A stretch of DNA of 64,000 bases from Pseudomonas viciae (lineage in GTDB: Bacteria; Pseudomonadota; Gammaproteobacteria; Pseudomonadales; Pseudomonadaceae): assembly GCF_004786035.1 (NCBI RefSeq), contig NZ_CP035088.1, forward strand, positions 3,632,001 through 3,696,000, written 5' to 3'. Each line of letters begins with the position of its first letter. The first letter of the stretch is position 1. The position numbers and the translations under genes were made by a program. Below are positions 1 to 7,513 of the stretch, one piece after another. The notes beneath the pieces are model-generated. The model saw only the letters and a list, made by a program, of their open reading frames with translations, searched no databases and was not told where the DNA came from.

Positions 1-11
1 GCTGACAGGCC

Positions 12-305
12 TCAGGTTGCCACGCCCTCGACGATGATCACCTCGGCCCGGGCCACACCCTCGCGATGCCCCTTCGCCGCCTGATACTGCTCCGAGTGAT
101 AACAGGCCAGCGCCTGCTCGTAGGAGTCGAACTCGATGACCACGCTACGTTGCGGCGTAGCCCTGCCTTCCATCGCCTCGCTACGCCCACCCCGAGCCAG
201 CATCCGACCGCCATACAGAGCAAACGCCGCTGGCGCCCGCTGGGTGTATTGGCTGTATTGATCGGGGTCGGTGACATCCACATGAGCAATCCAGTACGCC
301 TTCAT
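12..305 (-). CDS. DUF1330 family protein (small dimeric alpha/beta barrel type)
   Basis: A 97-residue protein that starts MKAYWIAHVDVTDPDQY and keeps the features of the DUF1330 family: the Y-x-x-x-x-x-D-x-x-x-Y start, the GG-R-x-L-A-R-G-G stretch around residues 32-41, and R-x-V-V-I-E-F-D around residues 53-60. Members are small ferredoxin-fold proteins without an agreed activity; some relatives are heme or ligand binding or act as monooxygenases. Length is normal for the family. The gene is divergent from ribB (start 388), and the 82 bp between them hold an operator-like palindrome, so it may be co-regulated with the flavin-dependent operon to its right. Function beyond family membership is not known to me. 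Confidence 0.85.
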   Translation of the reverse strand: MKAYWIAHVDVTDPDQYSQYTQRAPAAFALYGGRMLARGGRSEAMEGRATPQRSVVIEFDSYEQALACYHSEQYQAAKGHREGVARAEVIIVEGVAT

Positions 306-327
306 AGTGACCTCTCGGGTTATTTTG

Positions 328-342
328 TATTATGGTATACCA
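328..342. promoter_or_regulatory. Operator-like site, copy 1 (TGGTATACCA)
   Basis: TATTATGGTATACCA contains the perfect 10-bp palindrome TGGTATACCA at 333-342. This fits the T-N-G-T-N-N-A-C-N-A operator shape of FadR-type GntR repressors. It lies between the divergent DUF1330 and ribB genes. A 15-bp block differing at one base recurs in inverted orientation at 1671-1685, in front of the ABC importer. The regulator is not encoded in the window; assignment to GntR is inference. Confidence 0.5.
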
Positions 343-387
343 CAAGATAATTCCAGCAAGCGCCCATCAAAACAAAGAGAGCCCGAC

Positions 388-1497
388 ATGGCCTTTAACA
401 GCATTCAGGAAATCATCGAAGACTACCGCCTGGGCAAGATGGTGTTGCTGGTGGATGACGAAGACCGGGAAAACGAAGGTGACCTGCTGCTGGCCGCCGA
501 CTGCTGCAACGCCCAGGCCATCAACTTCATGGCCCGGGAAGCCCGCGGGCTGATCTGCCTGACCTTGACCGACGAACACTGCCAGCGCTTGGGTCTGGAA
601 CAAATGGTACCGAGCAACGGCAGCGTGTTCAGCACCGCGTTCACCATTTCTATCGAAGCCGCCACAGGCGTGACCACCGGCATATCCGCCGCCGACCGTG
701 CGCGTACCGTCGCCGCCGCCGTTGCCGCCGACGCGGGGCCCGCCGATATCGTGCAGCCGGGGCATATCTTCCCGTTGCGCGCCAAGGAAGGTGGCGTGCT
801 GACCCGCGCCGGACACACCGAAGCCGGTTGCGACCTGGCGCGCCTGGCCGGCTTCACGCCAGCATCGGTGATCGTCGAAGTGATGAACGACGACGGCACC
901 ATGGCCCGCCGCCCGGACCTGGAGGTGTTCGCCCGCAAGCACGGAATCAAGATCGGCACCATCGCCGACCTGATCCACTACCGCCTGAGCACCGAACACA
1001 CCGTGCTGCGCATCGGCGAACGGGAGTTGCCCACGGTGCACGGCACATTCCGCTTGTTCACCTTCGAAGATCGCATCGAAGGCGGCGTACACATGGCGAT
1101 GGTCATGGGCGACATTCGCCGGGAAGAACCGACCCTGGTGCGGGTGCACGTGATCGACCCGCTGCGGGATCTGGTGGGCGCCGAATACAACGGTCCTTCC
1201 AACTGGACCCTATGGGCGGCCCTACAACGGGTCGCCGAAGAAGGCTGTGGCGTGGTGGTGGTGCTGGCCAACCACGAGTCGTCCCAGGCGCTGCTCGAGC
1301 GTGTACCGCAACTGACCCAGCCGCCGCGACAGTTCAGCCGGTCGCAATCGCGCATCTATTCTGAAGTGGGCACCGGGGCGCAGATCCTCCAAGACCTGGG
1401 CGTCGGCAAATTGCGTCATTTGGGCCCGCCGCTCAAGTACGCGGGGTTGACGGGGTATGACTTGGAGGTGGTGGAGAGTATTCCCTTTACCGGCTAG
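388..1497 (+). CDS. ribB: 3,4-dihydroxy-2-butanone 4-phosphate synthase with degenerate GTP cyclohydrolase II domain (RibB / RibBX-like)
   Basis: A 369-residue protein. The N-terminal half is a complete RibB, which makes 3,4-dihydroxy-2-butanone 4-phosphate from ribulose 5-phosphate for riboflavin synthesis: DDEDRENEGDL (about residues 22-32), TGISAADRARTV, HIFPL and RAGHTEAGCDLARLAG are all present. The C-terminal half aligns with RibA (GTP cyclohydrolase II) but lacks the zinc cysteines: where RibA has H-S-E-C-x-T-G-D and R-C-D-C, this protein has VHVIDPLRDLVGAEY, so the RibA half should be inactive. I chose ATG 388, preceded by an AGAGAG ribosome site, over the upstream GTG-type starts. 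It heads a block that ends in a flavin reductase and a flavin-dependent monooxygenase, so a dedicated supply of flavin precursor is a reasonable role; it is probably not the housekeeping ribBA copy. Confidence 0.88.
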   Translation: MAFNSIQEIIEDYRLGKMVLLVDDEDRENEGDLLLAADCCNAQAINFMAREARGLICLTLTDEHCQRLGLEQMVPSNGSVFSTAFTISIEAATGVTTGISAADRARTVAAAVAADAGPADIVQPGHIFPLRAKEGGVLTRAGHTEAGCDLARLAGFTPASVIVEVMNDDGTMARRPDLEVFARKHGIKIGTIADLIHYRLSTEHTVLRIGERELPTVHGTFRLFTFEDRIEGGVHMAMVMGDIRREEPTLVRVHVIDPLRDLVGAEYNGPSNWTLWAALQRVAEEGCGVVVVLANHESSQALLERVPQLTQPPRQFSRSQSRIYSEVGTGAQILQDLGVGKLRHLGPPLKYAGLTGYDLEVVESIPFTG

Positions 1498-1518
1498 GGC
1501 CGAGCCTACATACACGGA

Positions 1519-1612
1519 CCTGTGGGAGCGGGCTTGCTCGCGAAAGCGGTGGATCAGCTTGCAGCAATGTTGAATGTTGGGCCGTCTTCGCGAGCAAGCC
1601 CGCTCCCACAGG
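1519..1612. repeat. REPIN: pair of inverted Pseudomonas REP sequences
   Basis: The left arm CCTGTGGGAGCGGGCTTGCT (from 1519, continuing CGCGAA) is matched by its reverse complement ending at 1612, with about 40 bp between. This is the common extragenic palindrome doublet of fluorescent pseudomonads. It lies in the 348-bp gap between ribB and the binding-protein gene. The rest of that gap holds operator copy 2 (1671-1695) and a small GC hairpin at 1799-1817 (GCGGGC/GCCCGC) just before the next ribosome site; I see no gene in it. Confidence 0.9.
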
Positions 1613-1670
1613 GGTACACAAAAACTCATTCAGGCAGATAGCCGGTACGGCAAAATGCTTGCAGAAAGTT

Positions 1671-1695
1671 TGGAATACCATAATATGATATTCCA
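1671..1695. promoter_or_regulatory. Operator-like site, copy 2 (inverted repeat TGGAATA/TATTCCA)
   Basis: TGGAATACCATAATA (1671-1685) is, on the other strand, TATTATGGTATTCCA, which differs at one base from the site at 328-342. It also forms a 7-bp inverted repeat with TATTCCA at 1689-1695. It lies about 150 bp upstream of the periplasmic binding protein gene. Two matching sites in front of two transcription units of the same block suggest one shared repressor or activator. Confidence 0.5.
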
Positions 1696-1845
1696 TAGAC
1701 CGAACACTTCAGCCAAGTGCCCCCTGACAGGGAAAGCACAAACAAGAGCCCTTGGCACGGTCGCCTTTAAGGCCAGATGGACCTACTGCTCCCGATAGGC
1801 GGGCAACAAAAGCCCGCTCAAAAACACAACAATGAGGGCGTGAAA

Positions 1846-2871
1846 ATGGTGTTGAAGAAAAGTGCAGCCGCAATCTTTTTTGCGGGCCTGTTGAGCGTCG
1901 CCAGCCAGGCAACGTTGGCAGCTGAAAGCGTCAACTTCGTCAGTTGGGGCGGCAGCACCCAGGACGCGCAGAAGCAGGCCTGGGCCGACCCGTTCAGCAA
2001 GGCCAGCGGCATCACCGTGGTCCAAGATGGCCCGACTGACTATGGCAAGCTCAAGGCCATGGTCGAAAGCGGCAACGTGCAGTGGGACGTGGTCGATGTC
2101 GAGGCAGACTTCGCCTTGCGCGCCGCCGCTGAAGGCCTGCTCGAACCCCTGGATTTCTCAGTCATCCAGCGCGACAAGATCGACCCGCGCTTCGTCTCCG
2201 ATCACGGTGTCGGTTCGTTCTACTTCTCGTTCGTCCTCGGTTACAACGAAGGCAAGCTGGGCTCCGGCAAGCCCCAGGACTGGACCGCCCTGTTCGACAC
2301 CAAAACCTACCCAGGCAAACGCGCCCTGTACAAATGGCCGAGCCCAGGCGTCCTTGAACTGGCCCTGCTGGCCGATGGCGTAGCGGCAGACAAGCTCTAC
2401 CCGCTGGACCTGGACCGCGCCTTCAAGAAACTCGACACCATCAAGAAAGACATCGTCTGGTGGGGCGGCGGCGCCCAGTCCCAGCAACTGCTTGCCTCCG
2501 GCGAAGCCAGCATCGGGCAGTTCTGGAACGGGCGCATCTATGCCCTGCAACAGGACGGCGCGCCGGTTGGCGTGAGCTGGAAGCAGAACCTGGTCATGGC
2601 CGACATCCTGGTCATCCCAAAGGGTTCGAAAAACAAGGCCGCAGCCATGAAGTTCCTGGCCAACGCCAGCAGCGCCAAGGGCCAGGCCGACTTTTCCAAC
2701 CTGACCGCCTATGCCCCGGTCAACGTCGACAGCGTCGCGCGCCTGGACTCGGTGCTCGCCCCCAACCTGCCGACCGCCTACGCCAAGGATCAGATCACGC
2801 TTGATTTCGCGTACTGGGCCAAGAACGGTCAGGACATCGCGACACGGTGGAACGAATGGCTGGTGAAATGA
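1846..2871 (+). CDS. ABC transporter periplasmic substrate-binding protein (PotD/spermidine-putrescine-type)
   Basis: A 341-residue secreted binding protein. Residues 1-26 form a signal peptide (MVLKKSAAAIFFAGLLSVAS, cleavage near LAA-ES). The mature part begins VNFVSWGGSTQDAQKQAW, the usual start of the polyamine/opine PotD class, followed by a lobe with WDVVDVEAD (about residues 80-88) and WWGGGAQSQQLL. The ATG at 1846 follows GAGGGCG; it fits the signal peptide much better than the upstream in-frame starts. It is the first gene of a four-gene importer (through 5785) that continues into a flavin reductase and a monooxygenase. PotD-like proteins bind many cations and amino compounds, so the ligand cannot be read from the sequence. 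Confidence 0.9.
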   Translation: MVLKKSAAAIFFAGLLSVASQATLAAESVNFVSWGGSTQDAQKQAWADPFSKASGITVVQDGPTDYGKLKAMVESGNVQWDVVDVEADFALRAAAEGLLEPLDFSVIQRDKIDPRFVSDHGVGSFYFSFVLGYNEGKLGSGKPQDWTALFDTKTYPGKRALYKWPSPGVLELALLADGVAADKLYPLDLDRAFKKLDTIKKDIVWWGGGAQSQQLLASGEASIGQFWNGRIYALQQDGAPVGVSWKQNLVMADILVIPKGSKNKAAAMKFLANASSAKGQADFSNLTAYAPVNVDSVARLDSVLAPNLPTAYAKDQITLDFAYWAKNGQDIATRWNEWLVK

Positions 2872-3800
2872 AAATGTCGGCAACGACACCCCGCACCGGG
2901 AGCGCCCTTGGCGCTGCCGGTACGGCAACCGGCAAGACGCTGGCGACTGCGCAAAACCCGTCGCTGGCCCAGCGCTGGCGCGGGGTCGGCAACCTGGTTC
3001 CCGCCCTGCTGTTCCTCGGCCTGTTCTTCCTGGCGCCGCTGATTGGCCTGCTGTTGCGTGGGGTGTTGGAACCGGTGCCCGGCTTGGGTAATTACGAGCA
3101 ACTGTTCGCCAACTCGGCCTATGCCCGGGTGTTGTTCAACACCTTTTCGGTGGCCGGGCTGGTGACGCTGTTCAGCCTGTTGCTGGGCTTTCCCCTGGCC
3201 TGGGCCATCACCCTGGTGCCCCGAGGCTGGGGGCGCTGGATGCTGAACATCGTCTTGCTGTCGATGTGGACCAGCCTGCTGGCCCGCACCTACTCCTGGC
3301 TGGTGTTGTTGCAAGCCTCCGGGGTGATCAACAAGGCGTTGATGGCCATGGGCATCATCGACCAGCCGTTGGAGATGGTGCACAACCTCACCGGCGTGGT
3401 GATCGGCATGAGCTACATCATGATCCCGTTCATCGTCCTGCCGTTGCAGGCAACCATGCAGGCTATCGACCCGATGATCCTGCAGGCCGGCTCCATCTGT
3501 GGCGCCAGCCCCTGGACCAACTTCTTCCGGGTGTTCCTGCCACTGTGCCGACCGGGGCTGTTCTCCGGTGGGTTGATGGTGTTCGTGATGTCCCTCGGTT
3601 ACTACGTGACCCCGGCACTGCTGGGCGGTGCGCAGAACATGATGCTGCCTGAATTCATCATCCAGCAGGTGCAGTCGTTCCTCAATTGGGGCCTGGCCAG
3701 TGCCGGCGCCGCCTTGTTGGTGGCGATCACCCTGGTGTTGTTCTACTTCTACCTGAAGCTCCAGCCGGAATCCCCGGTGGGTGCCAGCAACGCGAGGTAA
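2868..3800 (+). CDS. ABC transporter permease (PotB type)
   Basis: A membrane permease of 310 residues with about six hydrophobic segments, the first at LVPALLFLGLFFLAPLIGLL. The EAA loop that docks to the ATPase is recognisable as DPMILQAGSICGASPWTNFF-x-VFLPLCRPG. I place the start at ATG 2868, which overlaps the previous stop as ATGA; GTG 2847 and ATG 2856 or 2874 are alternatives, so the N-terminus is uncertain by a few residues. The roughly 40-residue Ala/Thr/Gly-rich cytoplasmic leader before the first membrane segment is normal for PotB-like subunits. It pairs with the second permease at 3807. Confidence 0.88.
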   Translation: MKMSATTPRTGSALGAAGTATGKTLATAQNPSLAQRWRGVGNLVPALLFLGLFFLAPLIGLLLRGVLEPVPGLGNYEQLFANSAYARVLFNTFSVAGLVTLFSLLLGFPLAWAITLVPRGWGRWMLNIVLLSMWTSLLARTYSWLVLLQASGVINKALMAMGIIDQPLEMVHNLTGVVIGMSYIMIPFIVLPLQATMQAIDPMILQAGSICGASPWTNFFRVFLPLCRPGLFSGGLMVFVMSLGYYVTPALLGGAQNMMLPEFIIQQVQSFLNWGLASAGAALLVAITLVLFYFYLKLQPESPVGASNAR

Positions 3801-3806
3801 GCCGTC

Positions 3807-4616
3807 ATGCTCCTGACCCCCAATGCCATGAGCCGGCGCATGCGGTTCGGCCTGTACTTCACCACCGGCCTGATCGCGCTGTTCCTGCTGTTGCCGATCG
3901 TGTTCATCGTGCTGCTGTCGTTCGGTTCATCCCAGTGGCTGGTGTTCCCGCCACCGGGCTGGACGTTGAAATGGTACGGCCAGTTCTTCTCCAACCCCGA
4001 CTGGATGAACGCGGCGCTGACCAGCCTCAAGGTCGCGGTCCTGACCACCGTCTGCGCCGTGGCGCTGGGTTTGCCCACCGCGTTTGCCTTGGTCCGCGGA
4101 CGTTTCCCGGGCCGGGAACTGCTCTATGGCCTGTTCACCCTGCCGATGATCGTGCCGCTGGTGATCATCGCGGTGGCGGTGTACGCGCTGTTCCTGAAAC
4201 TGGGTTACACCGGGACGCTGTTCGCGTTCGTGGTCAGTCACGTGATCGTCGCACTGCCCTTCACCATTATCTCGATCATCAACTCGCTCAAGCTGTTCGA
4301 CCAATCCATCGAGGACGCGGCGGTGATCTGCGGCGCCTCACGCCTGCAAGCGGTGTTCAAGGTGACGTTCCCGGCGATTCGCCCGGGCATGGTTGCCGGC
4401 GCCCTGTTCGCGTTCCTGGTGTCGTGGGACGAGGTGGTGCTGAGCGTGATGATGGCCAGCCCGACCCTGCAAACCCTGCCGGTAAAAATGTGGACCACCC
4501 TGCGCCAGGACCTGACGCCTGTGATCGCCGTCGCTTCGACGCTGCTGATCGGCCTCTCGGTGTTGGTGATGGTGATCGCCGCCGCCCTGCGCCGGCGCAA
4601 TGAAATCAGCGCCTGA
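3807..4616 (+). CDS. ABC transporter permease (PotC type)
   Basis: A 269-residue permease with six predicted membrane segments, starting with FGLYFTTGLIALFLLLPIVF. The EAA loop reads SIEDAAVICGASRLQAVFK-x-TFPAIRPGM and sits near residue 170-195, as expected for PotC partners. It begins six bases after the PotB-like gene, and the ATPase follows 17 bases later, so the subunits should be co-translated. The WDEVVLS-x-MMASPTLQTLP segment near the end is typical of polyamine-type permeases. Substrate not determined. Confidence 0.9.
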   Translation: MLLTPNAMSRRMRFGLYFTTGLIALFLLLPIVFIVLLSFGSSQWLVFPPPGWTLKWYGQFFSNPDWMNAALTSLKVAVLTTVCAVALGLPTAFALVRGRFPGRELLYGLFTLPMIVPLVIIAVAVYALFLKLGYTGTLFAFVVSHVIVALPFTIISIINSLKLFDQSIEDAAVICGASRLQAVFKVTFPAIRPGMVAGALFAFLVSWDEVVLSVMMASPTLQTLPVKMWTTLRQDLTPVIAVASTLLIGLSVLVMVIAAALRRRNEISA

Positions 4617-4633
4617 GCGCCTAGGAGAACACG

Positions 4634-5785
4634 ATGAGTGCCGTCAAAGACCCCGCACAACAGCACAACAAGACCCTGGTCAGCCTGCGCAACCTGAACA
4701 AGCACTACGGCGACTTTGCCGCCGTGGACGATATCTCCCTGGACATCCAGGACGGTGAATTCCTGACCTTCCTCGGCTCCAGTGGCTCGGGCAAGAGCAC
4801 CACGCTGTCGATGCTCGCCGGGTTTGAAACCCCCAGCAGCGGCGAGATCCTCGTGGACGGCAAGTCCCTGGTCAACGTCCCACCGCACAAACGCGACATC
4901 GGCATGGTGTTCCAGCGGTACTCGCTGTTCCCGCATCTGTCGGTGCGCGACAACATCGCGTTCCCTTTGGCGATCCGCAAACTGGCGACGGCTGAACGCG
5001 AGCGCCGGGTCGATGCGATGCTCAAGCTGGTGCAACTCGGAGAATTCGCCCATCGTCGTCCTTCGCAACTCTCCGGCGGCCAGCAGCAGCGCGTGGCGAT
5101 TGCCCGGGCGCTGGTCTATGAGCCACGCATCCTGCTGATGGACGAACCTCTCGGCGCGCTGGACAAAAAACTCCGTGAAGACCTGCAAGATGAACTACGC
5201 CAGCTGCATCGGCGCCTGGGCATTACCATCGTCTACGTGACCCACGACCAGGAAGAAGCCATGCGCCTGTCCCAGCGCATTGCGATTTTCAGCCACGGCA
5301 AGATCGTCGGCCTGGGCAGCGGCTATGACCTCTATCAGAACCCGCCGAATGCCTTCGTGGCCTCGTTCTTGGGCAACTCCAATTTCCTCAAGCTCAAGGC
5401 CCAGGGCAACGCGGTGGCGACCTTTGAAGGCCAGTCACTGTCGATCCGCCTGACCGCCGGCCTGCAAACAGACCAGGATGTGCTGCTGATGGTGCGTCCG
5501 GAAAAAGCCCTCGCCTTGAGCGTCGAACAAGCCGCCCAGGAGCCCTTGGCAGCCGGCTGGAATGAAGTCTCGGCCAAGGTCGTCGAAGTGCTGTTTCTCG
5601 GCGAAAGCCAGACCTGCAGCGTGGTGACTTCCAGTGGAACCGCCATGACCGTCAAGGCGCTTTCCGCCGCCGGCATGCCCCTCAAGGCCGGCGACCCGGT
5701 GCGTGTGCGCTGGGCCACCGCCGATGCCTGCGTCTACACCCAATGGGTCGAGAGCGACCTGAACAAAGCCGCCGGTGCCCATTGA
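4634..5785 (+). CDS. ABC transporter ATP-binding protein (PotA type)
   Basis: A 383-residue ATPase with all motifs intact: Walker A GSSGSGKST (about residue 55), Q-loop VFQRYSLFPH, signature LSGGQQQRVAIARAL, Walker B ILLMDEPLGALD and the switch histidine in VTHDQEEA. The last 110 residues form a TOBE-like beta domain (VLLMVRPEKALAL), usual for PotA importers. It has a clear AGGAGA ribosome site before ATG 4634. Its stop codon overlaps a possible start of the flavin reductase (TGATG at 5783-5787), which links importer and enzymes in one transcript. Confidence 0.93.
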   Translation: MSAVKDPAQQHNKTLVSLRNLNKHYGDFAAVDDISLDIQDGEFLTFLGSSGSGKSTTLSMLAGFETPSSGEILVDGKSLVNVPPHKRDIGMVFQRYSLFPHLSVRDNIAFPLAIRKLATAERERRVDAMLKLVQLGEFAHRRPSQLSGGQQQRVAIARALVYEPRILLMDEPLGALDKKLREDLQDELRQLHRRLGITIVYVTHDQEEAMRLSQRIAIFSHGKIVGLGSGYDLYQNPPNAFVASFLGNSNFLKLKAQGNAVATFEGQSLSIRLTAGLQTDQDVLLMVRPEKALALSVEQAAQEPLAAGWNEVSAKVVEVLFLGESQTCSVVTSSGTAMTVKALSAAGMPLKAGDPVRVRWATADACVYTQWVESDLNKAAGAH

Positions 5786-5832
5786 TGAACGCCGCCTGCC
5801 CCTCCATGAAAGCCGCACCCGAGGATCGTCCA

Positions 5833-6318
5833 ATGATCGACGCCGCCGTTTACAAACAAGTCATGGGCTCGTTCCCGTCCGGCGTGACGGTGATCACCAC
5901 GCTCGATGACGATGGGCAAATCGTCGGCCTCACCGCCAGCGCGTTCAGCTCGTTGTCGATGGACCCGGCCCTGGTGCTGTTCTGCCCCAACTACAGCTCC
6001 GATTCCTACCCGGTGCTGATCAAGAACCGCCGCTTCGCCATCCACGTGCTCTCCGGCGGGCAACAGAACGAAGCCTACGCCTTCGCGCGCAAAGGCAAGG
6101 ACAAGGCCCAGGGCATCGAGTGGACCCTGAGCGAGTTGGGCAACCCGCTGCTGAGCAATGCCACCGCCATCATCGAATGCGAACTGTGGCGTGAATACGA
6201 AGGCGGCGACCACGCCATCATGGTCGGTGCCGTGAAGAATCTGATCGTGCCGCAACACACACCGGGGCCGCTGGTTTATTGCCACGGCAAGATGGGCGCC
6301 CTGCCCGTCCTCGCCTGA
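5833..6318 (+). CDS. Flavin reductase family protein (RutF/HpaC-like)
   Basis: A 161-residue protein of the flavin reductase domain family: MGSFPSGVTVITT near residues 10-22, GLTASAFSSLSMDPALVLFC for the flavin pocket, and the C-terminal GDHAIMVG-x-V and GPLVYCHGKMG. It would reduce FMN with NAD(P)H and hand the reduced flavin to the monooxygenase encoded 29 bp downstream. I prefer ATG 5833 because it has a GAGGA ribosome site seven bases upstream and starts at the conserved region; ATG 5785, overlapping the ATPase stop, is the alternative. This reductase plus luciferase-like oxygenase pair is a classic two-component flavin system. Confidence 0.9.
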   Translation: MIDAAVYKQVMGSFPSGVTVITTLDDDGQIVGLTASAFSSLSMDPALVLFCPNYSSDSYPVLIKNRRFAIHVLSGGQQNEAYAFARKGKDKAQGIEWTLSELGNPLLSNATAIIECELWREYEGGDHAIMVGAVKNLIVPQHTPGPLVYCHGKMGALPVLA

Positions 6319-6347
6319 ACCGATCGTCAACGACAAGAGAAAGCGCC

Positions 6348-7391
6348 ATGAAATTTTCCCTGTTTGTACACATGGAGCGTTGGGACGAAAGCGTCAGCCA
6401 TCGCCAGTTGTTCGAGAACCTGAGCGAGCTGACCCTGCTGGCCGAGGCCGGCGGCTTCAGCACCGTGTGGATCGGCGAACACCACGCCATGGAATACACC
6501 ATCTCGCCCAGCCCGATGCCGCTGCTGGCGTACCTGGCGGGCAAGACCACCACCATCCACCTCGGCGCCGGCACCATCATCGCGCCGTTCTGGCATCCGC
6601 TGCGGGTGGCCGGCGAATGCGCGCTGCTGGACGTGATCAGTAACGGCCGCATGGAAGTCGGTCTGGCCCGTGGCGCCTATCAGGTGGAGTTCGACCGCAT
6701 GGCTGGCGGCATGCCAGCGTCCTCCGGCGGCCAGGCCCTGCGGGAAATGGTCCCGGTGGTGCGCGCCCTGTGGCAAGGCGACTACGCCCATGACGGCGAA
6801 ATCTGGAAGTTCCCCACCTCCACCAGCGTGCCCAAGCCGATCCGCAAACCCTACCCGCCGATGTGGATCGCCGCCCGCGACCCGGACTCCCACAACTTCG
6901 CCGTCGCCAATGGCTGCAATGTGATGGTCACGCCGTTGATGAAGGGCGATGAAGAAGTCCTGGACCTGAAGAACAAGTTCCAGGCCGCCCTGGACAACAA
7001 CCCTGACGTACCGCGCCCGCAATTGATGGTGCTGCGCCACACCCACGTGCATGCCGTGGACGATCCCGAGGGCTGGAAAGTCGGTGCCCAGGCAATCTCC
7101 AAGTTCTATCGCACCTTCGATGCCTGGTTCGGCAACAAGCAAGTGCCGGTCAACGGTTTCCTCGCGCCAAGCCCCGAAGAAAAATTCGCCGAGCGTCCGG
7201 AGTTCCAACTGGAAAACATCCGCAAGAACACCATGATTGGCACACCGCAGGAAATCATCGAGCGGATCAAGTACTACCAGGAATTGGGGGTGGATGAGTT
7301 CAGCTTCTGGTGCGACAACAGCTTGTCCCATGCCGAGAAGAAGAAGTCTCTGGAGTTGTTTATCCAGCAGGTGGTGCCGGCGTTTCGCTGA
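6348..7391 (+). CDS. LLM-class flavin-dependent monooxygenase (bacterial luciferase-like)
   Basis: A 347-residue TIM-barrel protein of the luciferase-like monooxygenase superfamily. It starts MKFSLFVHMERWDES and shows LAEAGGFSTVWIGEHH (residues 31-46), LGAGTIIAPFWHPLRVAGECALLD (flavin site, here named by its key residues G-A-G, W-H-P and E-C-A), NGRMEVGLARGAYQVEF and the late motif IGTPQEIIERIKYY. It needs reduced FMN from the reductase just upstream. The length and sequence style resemble alkanal or amine-type LLM enzymes rather than alkanesulfonate SsuD. The natural substrate is probably what the adjacent importer brings in; I cannot name it. Confidence 0.88.
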   Translation: MKFSLFVHMERWDESVSHRQLFENLSELTLLAEAGGFSTVWIGEHHAMEYTISPSPMPLLAYLAGKTTTIHLGAGTIIAPFWHPLRVAGECALLDVISNGRMEVGLARGAYQVEFDRMAGGMPASSGGQALREMVPVVRALWQGDYAHDGEIWKFPTSTSVPKPIRKPYPPMWIAARDPDSHNFAVANGCNVMVTPLMKGDEEVLDLKNKFQAALDNNPDVPRPQLMVLRHTHVHAVDDPEGWKVGAQAISKFYRTFDAWFGNKQVPVNGFLAPSPEEKFAERPEFQLENIRKNTMIGTPQEIIERIKYYQELGVDEFSFWCDNSLSHAEKKKSLELFIQQVVPAFR

Positions 7392-7414
7392 TCCGCAGCC
7401 CTTGAGACCTGATA

Positions 7415-7442
7415 GTGGGAGCGAGCTTGCTCGCGATGGCGG
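7415..7442. repeat. Single REP palindrome
   Basis: GTGGGAGCGAGCTTGCTCGC followed by GATGGCGG is one Pseudomonas REP unit with the internal palindrome GCGAGC-TT-GCTCGC. It lies just after the monooxygenase gene and before a terminator. Singlet, not a doublet. Confidence 0.8.
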
Positions 7443-7465
7443 CCGAAATCTGAAGGTGATCCCCA

Positions 7466-7502
7466 AAAAAATGCCCGGACTTCAAGGTCCGGGCATTTTG
7501 TT
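7466..7502. terminator. Bidirectional rho-independent terminator
   Basis: ATGCCCGGAC (7471-7480) and GTCCGGGCAT (7487-7496) form a perfect 10-bp stem with a 6-base loop. It is flanked by A-tract on the left and TTTTGTTTT on the right, so it can act on both strands. It separates the convergent monooxygenase (+) and siderophore receptor (-) genes. Confidence 0.92.
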
Positions 7503-7513
7503 TTCAGGAGGGA

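Noticed and set aside
306..387. FMN riboswitch in front of ribB
   Set aside because: Only 82 bp are available and no RFN-like conserved elements are present; the palindromic operator explains the region better.
388..1497. Fully bifunctional RibBA
   Set aside because: The zinc-binding cysteines of GTP cyclohydrolase II are absent from the C-terminal half.
1751..1765. Sigma-54 promoter (TGGCACG) upstream of the importer
   Set aside because: The -12 element TTGC at the right spacing is missing.
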